Virus record (IMG/VR): IMGVR_UViG_3300047319_002135 | Span: 1 to 36,489 of that record | Strand: one strand, 5' to 3' | Source of the DNA: a virus | Length of the DNA stretch: 36,489 nucleotides | Shown: in pieces, positions 24,000 through 30,025 of the stretch | How positions within the stretch are numbered: the first letter of the stretch is position 1 | Layout: every line of letters begins with the position of its first letter | Notes under the pieces: generated by a model | Database searches by the model: none | What the model saw: the letters and a program-made list of their open reading frames with translations, nothing else | What the model was told of the DNA's origin: nothing | Translations under genes and position numbers: made by a program

Positions 24000-24118
24000 A
24001 ACAACATTCCAAATAGAATTACTAACAAGCAAAGAATAAACAAAAACGTGAAAGTAATTATTTTAACATCAGAATATTCTTTAATTGCGTCGTAAATTTC
24101 ATTCCATACATTTTTCAT
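23996..24118 (-). CDS. Small membrane peptide, 40 residues (possible)
   Basis: ATG 24118 to TGA 23996. A polar amphipathic start (KNVWNEIYDAIKEYSDVK) leads into one transmembrane helix (IITFTFLFILCLLVILFGMLL spans it). The polar-then-hydrophobic shape resembles toxic type I toxin peptides, small holins or YkgO-like membrane peptides. No clear Shine-Dalgarno is seen before it. It occupies an otherwise empty 430-bp gap between the HTH gene and the next rightward gene. Confidence 0.42.
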   Translation of the reverse strand: MKNVWNEIYDAIKEYSDVKIITFTFLFILCLLVILFGMLL

Positions 24119-24211
24119 TTTTACACAAAAAAGCATTACGTTTTAAGAGAGAGTTACTTCTCTTTTATATATATAAAATTATTTAAAGCAAACGATTATT
24201 TTATTATTTTC

Positions 24212-24240
24212 TTGAAAAGTTTTTTTTAAAACTTTATATA
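24212..24240 (+). promoter_or_regulatory. Strong promoter before the junction RNA
   Basis: TTGAAA (24212-24217), exactly 17 bp, TATATA (24235-24240), followed by TG. The start point should fall at about 24246-24248, just at the 5' edge of the paired element that begins at 24251. An AAGAGA/TCTCTT hairpin followed by T-rich DNA lies upstream near 24150 and could isolate it from earlier transcription. Confidence 0.68.
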
Positions 24241-24246
24241 TGATTA

Positions 24247-24347
24247 AAAAAAAAGCAGTCAGGTGTACGTCAATACACCCAACCGCAGCAAAAAACACAC
24301 GCATTTAAATTATCACGTGCTGCAAATTTAATTCAAGACTGCTTTTA
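24247..24347 (+). ncRNA. Three-way-junction RNA candidate (sRNA or leader)
   Basis: About 100 nt that fold on inspection into a closed three-way junction. P1 is AAAAGCAGTC (24251-24260) with GACTGCTTTT (24337-24346), 10 perfect pairs. P2 is GGTGTA-cgtcaa-TACACC (24262-24279). P3 is GCAGCA (24285-24290) with TGCTGC (24318-24323), optionally extended by CACG/CGTG. No reading frame fits it. A good promoter starts at its 5' edge, and P1's 3' side ends in four T's. It may be a free small RNA, or a leader controlling the gene at 24381, whose ATG is 35 nt further on. Confidence 0.6.
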
Positions 24348-24380
24348 TAATTAGAATAATAATTGTAGGAGTATGTCTTC

Positions 24381-24674
24381 ATGCATAATTTTCAAGAATA
24401 TCCCCCGTACTTATATCTTACACAAGTTTTAGATCATTGCCCAAAAGCTGGATCTACCTATATGAAAATCTGGCATAAACGCGACAGAAATAATGAAGTA
24501 CGGGTTGTGAAAAAAAATGTCTATTCTGAATATCTAACTTCATTAGCAAAGTTTAGACATGATCTTTTAATGCTTATTAGAGAATCACTTATAAATATCG
24601 ATGAATCTCCTAACGAAATACACATCGAATTAGTCAACTGGGAGATCGATGCAGAAGGACAAACTTTATGCTGA
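24381..24674 (+). CDS. Small early protein, 97 residues
   Basis: AGGAG lies 10 bases before ATG 24381. It contains GSTYMKIWHKRDRNNEV and a helical FRHDLLMLIRESL region, ending HIELVNWEIDAEG. Similar short proteins sit between the regulator and initiator genes of many phages, but I know no function. It overlaps the next gene by 7 bp. It is preceded by the structured element at 24247-24347, whose product may be a cis leader for this gene. Confidence 0.7.
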   Translation: MHNFQEYPPYLYLTQVLDHCPKAGSTYMKIWHKRDRNNEVRVVKKNVYSEYLTSLAKFRHDLLMLIRESLINIDESPNEIHIELVNWEIDAEGQTLC

Positions 24675-25024
24675 ATATTCACTATTGCCAAACTTGTGCT
24701 AAGAAAGTTCTAGAACATAGCCATTTTGCTTTATTTGTTTATCAACAGATTTGTGATCATTTTCTTCAAAAAAATGATTTTTGGGAAATTTTCGATATCA
24801 ATGACGTTTCATCCAATGACATATTTGATGTGCTCTCATTTTTGGAAGAGAGGAAATTTATCATCACAACTGAAAGCAATATTGACACTCTTAAAATCAA
24901 ACCAAATGGCGTAAAAATATTAAATCTTCTTACAAATAAAAAGCACGTTTACAATTACTCAAAGAAAAAAAAGCCTCAATATTGTGAATATGAAATTTGC
25001 GTTAAGGATGGCATACATGATTGA
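24668..25024 (+). CDS. Small winged-helix-like early protein, 118 residues
   Basis: Starts inside the previous gene. It has CQTC near the N-terminus (residues 7-10), then helices and FDINDVSSNDIFDVLSFLEERKFIITTE, a helix-turn-strand shape like a winged helix, and a basic tail. It occupies the place of lambda cII. Whether it regulates transcription is inference only. It ends 40 bp before the leftward terminator of the OOP-like RNA candidate. Confidence 0.62.
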   Translation: MLNIHYCQTCAKKVLEHSHFALFVYQQICDHFLQKNDFWEIFDINDVSSNDIFDVLSFLEERKFIITTESNIDTLKIKPNGVKILNLLTNKKHVYNYSKKKKPQYCEYEICVKDGIHD

Positions 25025-25063
25025 GACATTGACAAGAGGGGAGTTTTTTGGTAATGTCGCGAT

Positions 25064-25093
25064 GAAAAAGAAAAACCCGGTTAGCTTCCGGGT
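25064..25093 (-). terminator. Leftward rho-independent terminator
   Basis: Six-bp GC-rich stem ACCCGG/CCGGGT with a 7-base loop; on the minus strand it ends in TTTTCTTTTTC. The plus-strand side has only TCTTTC, so leftward use is far more likely. No leftward protein gene ends here, which implies a non-coding transcript. Confidence 0.8.
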
Positions 25094-25146
25094 CTTTCAA
25101 CGAACATTATCGCAGATTCTAGCTACGATACCAGTAACAACAATAC
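25064..25146 (-). ncRNA. OOP-like antisense RNA candidate
   Basis: On the minus strand an intrinsic terminator is clear: ACCCGG-aagctaa-CCGGGT (25093-25075) followed by TTTTCTTTTTC (25074-25064). A promoter candidate, TTGCAT (complement of 25176-25181), 18 bp, TAAGAT (complement of 25152-25157), would start an RNA near 25145 of about 80 nt. It lies between the small gene in the cII position and the O-like gene, the same place, direction and length as lambda OOP RNA (77 nt). A perfect TTGACA at 25029-25034 might drive opposing transcription. The terminator is solid; the RNA is inferred. Confidence 0.55.
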
Positions 25147-25170
25147 CTCGTATCTTAGCTAGTATCCTGC
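25112..25170. repeat. 59-bp imperfect dyad before the initiator gene
   Basis: GCAG(25112-25115), CTAGCT(25119-25124) and GATAC(25127-25131) are mirrored by GTATC(25150-25154), AGCTAG(25157-25162) and CTGC(25167-25170) around an 18-base centre. It occupies the gap before the O-like gene and overlaps the proposed OOP-like promoter. It may be a replication-protein or regulator binding site, or an RNA hairpin in either transcript. Confidence 0.7.
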
Positions 25171-25194
25171 ATTTCATGCAAGGAGAAGTTAGCT

Positions 25195-26244
25195 ATGTCT
25201 GAAAAACGTTTCATAAAATCTATAGATTCTGAAGAAAGCGAATGGCTTGCTGAAAAGTATCCTTTTGCATTTCTTCTTCTTTGGAAAATTGCCATAAGAG
25301 CTCGACGATATTCAGGACATCCAGATGGATTACAAGTAGGGGATGCAATAATTGGAGATCCAAAATCCACTGGAATGAGTAGACAAAATTATCGAACGGC
25401 TATCAAAAAACTTGTCGAGAAAAAATTTATAAAAATCATTTACAATGGCAAAAAATTTATTGAACGCGAAAAATCAACCATCAAACTAACCATCAAAGGT
25501 ATGATCGTAAACATACTAGATTCAAGGATATGGGATATAAATCCAGAATCATCTAACCATCACATCAACCAACAGCTAACCAACAGCCAACCAACAGCTA
25601 ACCATAAACAAGAAAGAATAAGAAAGAATAAGAAAGAAATAATAAGAATAGCTCAGACCGATTTGGATGAGATAGATGCAACGTCTGATAATATAGGAAG
25701 AGGAAGCTCTCAGTCGGCTCCGCCGCTTCGAGCAAAAATTTCAGATATTCATTTTTCATTCGAAGAAAGAAGATTTCAAAACATCACAGACCAAGATTTA
25801 GAAGCTTGGAAAATTGCCTATCCCGCAGCAGTTGTCAGCCAAGAACTTCTTCGCATGGGAGAATGGTGCTTGTCAAATACAGCCAAAAGCAAAAGCAAAA
25901 AGCAGTGGAGAAAGTTCATAACTAATTGGCTATCAAGGTCAAACGAAGAATCTATCAACAAAGCAGCTTGGAAAAAGCAAAGTTTCAATGGAACTTCTCA
26001 CGAAATTTCTCCAGAAAATAGGCTTTTTTCTGAAACGATTTCAAAGCTATATTTCTCGGAAAATTGGAAACTAGAAGTTTTATCAAGTTATGTTTTTATT
26101 TCTGGTTCTGGCAATCATCCTGGTTATACACTCAACTACTCAGAAAATGGATTCAAAGAGCAATTAAAGAATTTGTTGATAAAAACGGGTTTCAAGCAAA
26201 AAAGAGAACAAAAGATTCTATCCATAAATTCTAATGCCGTTTAA
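25195..26244 (+). CDS. Replication initiator, lambda O-like
   Basis: 349 residues, AAGGAG 9 bases ahead. Residues 1-110 look like a winged-helix DNA-binding domain (FLLLWKIAIRARR; GMSRQNYRTAIKKLVEKKFIKI). A Gln/Asn/Lys linker (about 120-160) is encoded by frame-shifting iterons. Residues 195-250 (ITDQDLEAWKIAYPAA; WCLSNTAKSKSKKQWRKFITNWLSR) are the C-terminal domain common in phage initiators, which recruits helicase machinery. As in lambda O, the origin lies within the gene. No lambda P-like loader is seen nearby, so host helicase loading may be used directly. Confidence 0.8.
   Translation: MSEKRFIKSIDSEESEWLAEKYPFAFLLLWKIAIRARRYSGHPDGLQVGDAIIGDPKSTGMSRQNYRTAIKKLVEKKFIKIIYNGKKFIEREKSTIKLTIKGMIVNILDSRIWDINPESSNHHINQQLTNSQPTANHKQERIRKNKKEIIRIAQTDLDEIDATSDNIGRGSSQSAPPLRAKISDIHFSFEERRFQNITDQDLEAWKIAYPAAVVSQELLRMGEWCLSNTAKSKSKKQWRKFITNWLSRSNEESINKAAWKKQSFNGTSHEISPENRLFSETISKLYFSENWKLEVLSSYVFISGSGNHPGYTLNYSENGFKEQLKNLLIKTGFKQKREQKILSINSNAV
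25567..25650. other. Probable replication origin: iterons inside the initiator gene
   Basis: Three tandem 11-bp units AACCAACAGC(T/C) at 25567-25577, 25578-25588 and 25589-25599 plus a partial AACCA, then three 10-bp units AAGAAAGAA(T/A) at 25610-25639 and an AT-rich stretch (AATAATAAGAATA). Unit lengths of 11 and 10 are not multiples of three, so successive copies are read in different frames: the repetition is conserved as DNA, not protein. Iterons followed by an A/T-rich purine-biased block within the O-like gene match lambda ori. Confidence 0.78.
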
Positions 26245-26363
26245 ACTAATTTTAAGGCATGTATATTAGAGTAAAAACAGAATTAAATATCTAGGTAGCC
26301 TTAAATAAAAATAATTCAAACAAGGTACCTTAAAATGAGTTTTCAAAAATTAAAGGATTTTGT
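26245..26363. promoter_or_regulatory. Intergenic region with AGGTA dyads
   Basis: Between the initiator and the next gene. It contains AGGTAGCCTTA (26293-26303) and, 30 bp further on, the perfect palindrome AAGGTACCTT (26322-26331) continuing to A. Similar AAGGTA/TACCTT elements occur at 3442, 3472, 27699 and 33782, so a phage regulator may recognise them. No clear terminator or -10/-35 pair is seen. AAAGGA serves the gene at 26364. Confidence 0.4.
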
Positions 26364-26702
26364 ATGATAGAGATTCAAAGTTACAAAGAAGTTAACAAGA
26401 ATTCCCTCACTGGCACCTTCTCTATCAAAATACCAAAATGGGGAAATTTCATCATCAAAGATCTCTGCTACTTCAAGAAAAATACCCAACGATGGATCTC
26501 TTTTCCATCCAGAACTTATGAAGTCGATGGACAAAAGAAATATCATCCTTATGCTCTTTTTGAAGATGCACAAATGATGAAAAGTTTTCAGGAAAAAGTT
26601 CTTCAAGCATTAGATGAATATATTCTGAAAAATAGCACTTCAATAGACCCAGTGCTAAATAAAAACGAAGTCCCAAATAATCAAATGGAGATACCCTTCT
26701 AA
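26364..26702 (+). CDS. Early DNA-metabolism protein with SSB-like EIPF tail, 112 residues
   Basis: A compact strand-rich domain: GTFSIKIPKWGNFIIKDLCYF (about 17-37), RWISFPSRTYEVDGQKKYHPYALF (about 44-67) and a helix FQEKVLQALDEYI. This resembles short SpoVG-like or single-strand-binding phage proteins of unknown function. The last residues, QMEIPF, look like the acidic DIPF tail by which SSB recruits partners, but lack the usual run of acidic residues. Coupled to rusA by TAATG, consistent with a DNA-handling role. Confidence 0.65.
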   Translation: MIEIQSYKEVNKNSLTGTFSIKIPKWGNFIIKDLCYFKKNTQRWISFPSRTYEVDGQKKYHPYALFEDAQMMKSFQEKVLQALDEYILKNSTSIDPVLNKNEVPNNQMEIPF

Positions 26703-27082
26703 TGAATAAAATTCTCGAATGGACTCTTCCTATTCATACAATTAGCGAAGCAAATTCATCCGAGCATTGGACAATGAAACACAAACGACATCAAATTCAA
26801 AAACGATGGATCTGGTTCGCTTTTCAAGATCTTCAAAAGAAAATCATCCTCCCATGTCATATTAAACTCACACGTATCGGCAAACGTCTTTTAGATTCAG
26901 ACAATCTTCCAAGCTCACTTAAGTGGGTTAGAGATGCTGTAGCAGATCATATCATCCCAGGCCTAAAACCAGGACAAGCTGATGGCGATGAAAGAATATC
27001 TTGGGAATATGGACAACAACGAGGAAAAGAATATGCTGTCATCATTAGAATCGATAGCATTATGCCAGAAAAAGCTGCTTAG
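26702..27082 (+). CDS. rusA: RusA-type Holliday-junction resolvase
   Basis: 126 residues. LTRIGKRLLDSDNLPSSLKWVRDAV contains the paired acidic residues (Asp65, Asp67), Lys74 and Asp78, and QADGDER adds Asp94 and Asp96: the RusA catalytic pattern. RusA dimers cut four-way junctions, clearing recombination intermediates before packaging. Length matches the family. Its terminal codons lie in a 26-bp direct repeat whose second copy lies 190 bp downstream. It is the last gene of the rightward early run. Confidence 0.87.
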   Translation: MNKILEWTLPIHTISEANSSEHWTMKHKRHQIQKRWIWFAFQDLQKKIILPCHIKLTRIGKRLLDSDNLPSSLKWVRDAVADHIIPGLKPGQADGDERISWEYGQQRGKEYAVIIRIDSIMPEKAA

Positions 27083-27270
27083 TATTGACAAATAATTTTC
27101 GTGGCAAATTCTTCATAATCTAACTGTATCTTATATGTCGAAATTAGGACAATAGCCAATTTTTGACACCCCAAAAACATATTCGAAAATGATTTAAGAT
27201 TTTGAATATAAGACTATTAGAGAGTTCGACAAAAACCTTTCCCTTAGCATTATGCCAGAAAAAGCTGCTT
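27055..27270. repeat. 26-bp direct repeat flanking a 164-bp insert-like segment
   Basis: TAGCATTATGCCAGAAAAAG plus CTGCTT occurs perfectly at 27055-27080 (the rusA C-terminal codons) and at 27245-27270. The second copy would again encode the rusA ending, with stop TGA instead of TAG. The segment between has no gene. It contains TATTCgAAAAT/ATTTTgAATA and GTCGAA/TTCGAC inverted repeats and two TTGACA sequences. It looks like a small element that inserted at the rusA end and restored its C-terminus, or a duplication remnant. Confidence 0.8.
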
Positions 27271-27272
27271 GA

Positions 27273-27479
27273 TTATCCAGTCTTATTTATTTGACGATCA
27301 TCTTTGATCATGCAGCAATCTTTAGATGAAAATGCTCCCTCTAAACGACAAAGTCTTCGATCAACATCGGTCAGCTTTTCATCAAGTTTATCGATCCTCG
27401 AATTCAAACTATGCCACATCACAAGCATTAATGAAAAGCCACCACCAATTAAATATAAAACCAGATCAATTTTTTCCAT
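27273..27479 (-). CDS. Single-TM coiled-coil microprotein (C)
   Basis: 68 residues. One membrane helix (about 5-22, DLVLYLIGGGFSLMLVMW), then a coil SRIDKLDEKLTDVDRRLCRLEG like those of microprotein A (SRIDATN, GRLCSIEER), and a short Cys-containing tail. Overlaps the upstream leftward gene by 14 bp. Its stop lies 3 bp from the second 26-bp repeat. Encoded against the terminase operon. A membrane-associated regulator, holin-like or exclusion role are all possible. Confidence 0.66.
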   Translation of the reverse strand: MEKIDLVLYLIGGGFSLMLVMWHSLNSRIDKLDEKLTDVDRRLCRLEGAFSSKDCCMIKDDRQINKTG

Positions 27480-27672
27480 AACAAATATTCCTTTCCATTA
27501 TCTTCAAACGCTCTTCTAAGTCCATAATCACCTTATGCAATTCATTCGTCTTTGCATACAAGCCTTTTCGAACTTTATCGCTAGATAATGCCACTTGAGC
27601 CACTTTTTCCTCAATAGCTTTTAACTGGCTTTCATCACTCTCTTCGAAGATATCATATTGCAATTGTAGCAT
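27466..27672 (-). CDS. Small coiled-coil protein, 68 residues
   Basis: ATG 27672 is preferred to two upstream ATGs because GGAG sits six bases before it. The product lacks a membrane segment and is a long acidic helix (EESDESQLKAIEEKVAQVALSSDKVRKG; NELHKVIMDLEERLKIMER). It precedes and overlaps the TM microprotein C and may bind its coiled coil. Function unknown. Confidence 0.58.
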   Translation of the reverse strand: MLQLQYDIFEESDESQLKAIEEKVAQVALSSDKVRKGLYAKTNELHKVIMDLEERLKIMERNICYGKN

Positions 27673-27785
27673 AAAATTCTCCATTTTCTCAAAAAGTATA
27701 CCTAAAAGGTAAACAAAAGGCAAACAAAAACATTGACAAATCAAGCCATATAAATAAAAATATGATTAATAATTCAAAGGAAACT
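27673..27785. promoter_or_regulatory. Divergent control region before the terminase genes
   Basis: 113 bp between leftward and rightward starts. The dyad TACCT-aaa-AGGTA at 27699-27711 resembles the other AAGGTA elements. TTGACA at 27733-27738 is a perfect -35, but the good -10 (TATGAT, 27761-27766) is 22 bp away, so an activator may be needed. AAAGG at 27777-27781 is the ribosome site of the small terminase. Confidence 0.4.
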
Positions 27786-28202
27786 ATGGCAGCACCGAAA
27801 GGTAATCAGTACGCATTAGGAAATAATGGAGGAAGACCTCGAGAGTGGGATCGTCAGGAAGAAGCTAAAGCACTCTTGGAGTGGGCCTCTCAAGAGGATG
27901 CTCTAGTTTTAAGGAAGTTCGCACCCTTAAGAGGATATCCTCCTGAATATCTCTGGGAATGGGAGCAAACTGATCAAGAGTTTTCCAATGCTATTAAGAA
28001 AGCAAGAGCAATGATCGGCGCAAGACGAGAGGAACTACTCATTCAAGGAAAAGGAAATGCCTCTCCATTTCATCGTTATGCAGCACTCTATGATCCACAG
28101 CTTAAATCACATGAAAAAGAGATGAAACAAGCTGAAATTGATAACAAGCAATATGTTTTAGTTAAAGAAACTCCATTCGATCAATCTAAAAAAGCCGAAT
28201 GA
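27786..28202 (+). CDS. Terminase small subunit
   Basis: 138 residues from ATG 27786, chosen because AAAGGA precedes it; an upstream ATG at 27762 lacks a site. It begins AAPKGNQYALGNNGGRPREWD, the common start of phage small terminases that choose DNA for packaging. A helical region (WEWEQTDQEFSNAIKKARAMIGARREELL) and GKGNASPFHRYAALYDP near 100-117 follow. It overlaps the large-subunit start by 4 bp (ATGA), as expected for partners. Which end-cutting mode (cos or headful) is used cannot be read from it. Confidence 0.85.
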   Translation: MAAPKGNQYALGNNGGRPREWDRQEEAKALLEWASQEDALVLRKFAPLRGYPPEYLWEWEQTDQEFSNAIKKARAMIGARREELLIQGKGNASPFHRYAALYDPQLKSHEKEMKQAEIDNKQYVLVKETPFDQSKKAE

Positions 28203-29557
28203 ATCAACCTGAAAATCGTATTAAGATTCCTTATCAGTTCAAATGCCGTGATTATCAAATTCCGGCTTGGAAAGCACTTGACGAGGGTAAAAAGCGCGTG
28301 GTGTGCTGTTGGCACAGGGGTGCCGGCAAAGATCTTTTTGCCCTCAATTATCTGATATGGCGGATGGTAGAATTTCCTGCCGTCTATCTTCACTGTTTCC
28401 CTAAGTATAATCAAGGTAAACGTGCAATCTGGAATAGCGTTCATCAGACAGATGAAGGCCATGCTATGTCCTATCTTGATCATTTCCCAAAAGAGATTGT
28501 AAAGTACAAAAATAGCTCAGATATGCGCCTTGAGCTTACTAACGGTTCAATTTATTGCGTGATGGGAATTGATGGAAAGAATGCCACACAAGCTCGTGGT
28601 ATGAACCCAAGCTTTATTATTCTATCAGAGTATGCCTACATGGATCCTGAAAGCTGGTATACCATAGAGCCTCGTATATCACAGAACAATGGAACTGCTT
28701 TATTTTTAAGCACACCAAACGGCCAGAATCATTTCTATGATTTATTTAACTACGCACAATCTGGACACAAACCAGATTACTTTTCAAGCAAGTTAACTAT
28801 TGAAGATACTAAGGTTTTAGAAGAAGATCATCTTGATAAATTGAGATCCGAGGGCATACCAGAAGACTTTATTCTTCAAGAATACATGTGTGATTTCAAA
28901 AGGGGAGCAGAAGGTTCATATTATGGGAAACTTATTCAAAGCGCTCGTGATGATAATAGAATATATAATGCTAGAATTAATCTCGATCTTCCTTGTCATA
29001 CTTCTTGGGATATCGGCATTGGCGACAGCAGTGCTATATGGATTTTTCAAACTCTCCTCAACGGTACTACAGTCTTTTTGCACTATTATCAAAATAATAA
29101 TGAAGGATTAGAGCACTACATTCGATATTTAGATCGCTGGAAAGATGCCAACAAAGCTGTGTGGGGAACACATTACGTTCCACATGATATGAAAAATAGA
29201 GAATTTACCTCCGGTGTTGATCGATTGAGCGCTGCAAGAAATATGGGCTACAATATGACAATTGTGCCAATGAAACTCATTGAAGAGGGGATTCAAGCTT
29301 GTCGATCATTAATTCCCCATTGTTCATTTCATGCAACAGAGTGCAAGAAGGGGATTCAATGTCTTGATATGTATCACAAAAAGTGGAATGACAGTTTGAA
29401 GGTTTATTATGATGAACCATTGCATGATCGTTGGAGTCATGGTGCTGATGCATTTAGGATGGCAGCAATTGGGATTAAGGCATTAGGAACTCAGACGACG
29501 CATAAGCTATCGGCTGATTCGATTAAAGAAATGAGACAAAGGAATTTAGGGTATTAA
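28199..29557 (+). CDS. terL: Terminase large subunit (packaging ATPase/nuclease)
   Basis: 452 residues. The Walker A-type motif WHRGAGKD is at 38-45, the Walker B FIILSEYA at 139-146 (catalytic Glu144) and the coupling motif LFLSTPNG near 164-171. The RNase H-like nuclease starts near 270 (TSWDIGIGDSS) and continues to a final HDRWSHGADAFR near 418-429. The protein cuts concatemers and pumps DNA through the portal. The length is normal. The Ser before the Walker B Glu is common in this branch and not a defect. Confidence 0.93.
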   Translation: MNQPENRIKIPYQFKCRDYQIPAWKALDEGKKRVVCCWHRGAGKDLFALNYLIWRMVEFPAVYLHCFPKYNQGKRAIWNSVHQTDEGHAMSYLDHFPKEIVKYKNSSDMRLELTNGSIYCVMGIDGKNATQARGMNPSFIILSEYAYMDPESWYTIEPRISQNNGTALFLSTPNGQNHFYDLFNYAQSGHKPDYFSSKLTIEDTKVLEEDHLDKLRSEGIPEDFILQEYMCDFKRGAEGSYYGKLIQSARDDNRIYNARINLDLPCHTSWDIGIGDSSAIWIFQTLLNGTTVFLHYYQNNNEGLEHYIRYLDRWKDANKAVWGTHYVPHDMKNREFTSGVDRLSAARNMGYNMTIVPMKLIEEGIQACRSLIPHCSFHATECKKGIQCLDMYHKKWNDSLKVYYDEPLHDRWSHGADAFRMAAIGIKALGTQTTHKLSADSIKEMRQRNLGY

Positions 29558-29561
29558 TATT

Positions 29562-29822
29562 ATGCAATGGAAAAAACATCCTGAGCATCCTGCGATAACA
29601 GGGAAAGAAATTTTAATTAGAAAATTACATTACATTGACCCTATAAAAAACGATATCTCATATTCCTATAAAATAGCTGAATTCAAAAAGCCACATGACA
29701 AGGAACCTGAAAAATACAATCCTGATTTTTATCAACAATACGAAAAACTCCCTGGAGATCATGTATGGGAATTTGAATGGCTTGATGTAGCAGGACATTT
29801 CGAATGGTGCGAATTAGAATAA
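29562..29822 (+). CDS. Small unknown protein, 86 residues
   Basis: Starts five bases after terL. Mixed sequence rich in Lys, His, Glu and Trp (PITGKEILIRKLHYIDP-like start; GDHVWEFEWLDVAGHFEWCELE at the end). No membrane segment or known motif. First of a series of short accessory genes between terminase and portal. Confidence 0.6.
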   Translation: MQWKKHPEHPAITGKEILIRKLHYIDPIKNDISYSYKIAEFKKPHDKEPEKYNPDFYQQYEKLPGDHVWEFEWLDVAGHFEWCELE

Positions 29823-29863
29823 ATTTAGCAATCATAAACATTAAGCGCTAAAAGGAGAAACGC

Positions 29864-30025
29864 ATGGACAAGCAAATCAATAAAATAAAGAAATCATTAG
29901 ACAAAGGCGAGAAAGACACCAAGAAGCTTTTAAAAATGGATAAGAAACAAGACAAGAAACTTGAGAAGTGCGAGAAGATGTCTTGCTCGGCGAAGATGCA
30001 TTGTAAAGGGATGAAGAAGAAATGA
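29864..30025 (+). CDS. Very small Lys-rich protein, 53 residues
   Basis: AAGGAG lies six bases before ATG 29864, and its stop overlaps the next start (ATGA), two good signs of a real gene. Composition: many Lys, Asp and Glu (KSLDKGEKDTKKLLKMDKKQ), then CEKMSC...MHC, a possible metal-binding Cys/His cluster, ending GMKKK. Function unknown; nucleic-acid or metal binding are guesses. Confidence 0.6.
   Translation: MDKQINKIKKSLDKGEKDTKKLLKMDKKQDKKLEKCEKMSCSAKMHCKGMKKK

Noticed and set aside
24984-25202. Open frame bridging the OOP-like region
   Set aside because: It overlaps a gene end, a terminator and the initiator start, has no ribosome site, and its peptide lacks coding character.
25567-25640. 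Short tandem repeats as a CRISPR array
   Set aside because: Units of 10-11 bp are contiguous with no spacers and lie within a coding gene; iterons explain them better.
28612-28640. Large terminase Walker B lacks the usual Asp before Glu (LSEYA)
   Set aside because: Ser-Glu is common in this branch of large terminases; the catalytic Glu is present, so it is not a sign of inactivation.
27786-29557. cos or pac site position
   Set aside because: No convincing cohesive-end dyad or repeated pac motif could be told apart from other repeats; genome ends need experimental mapping.
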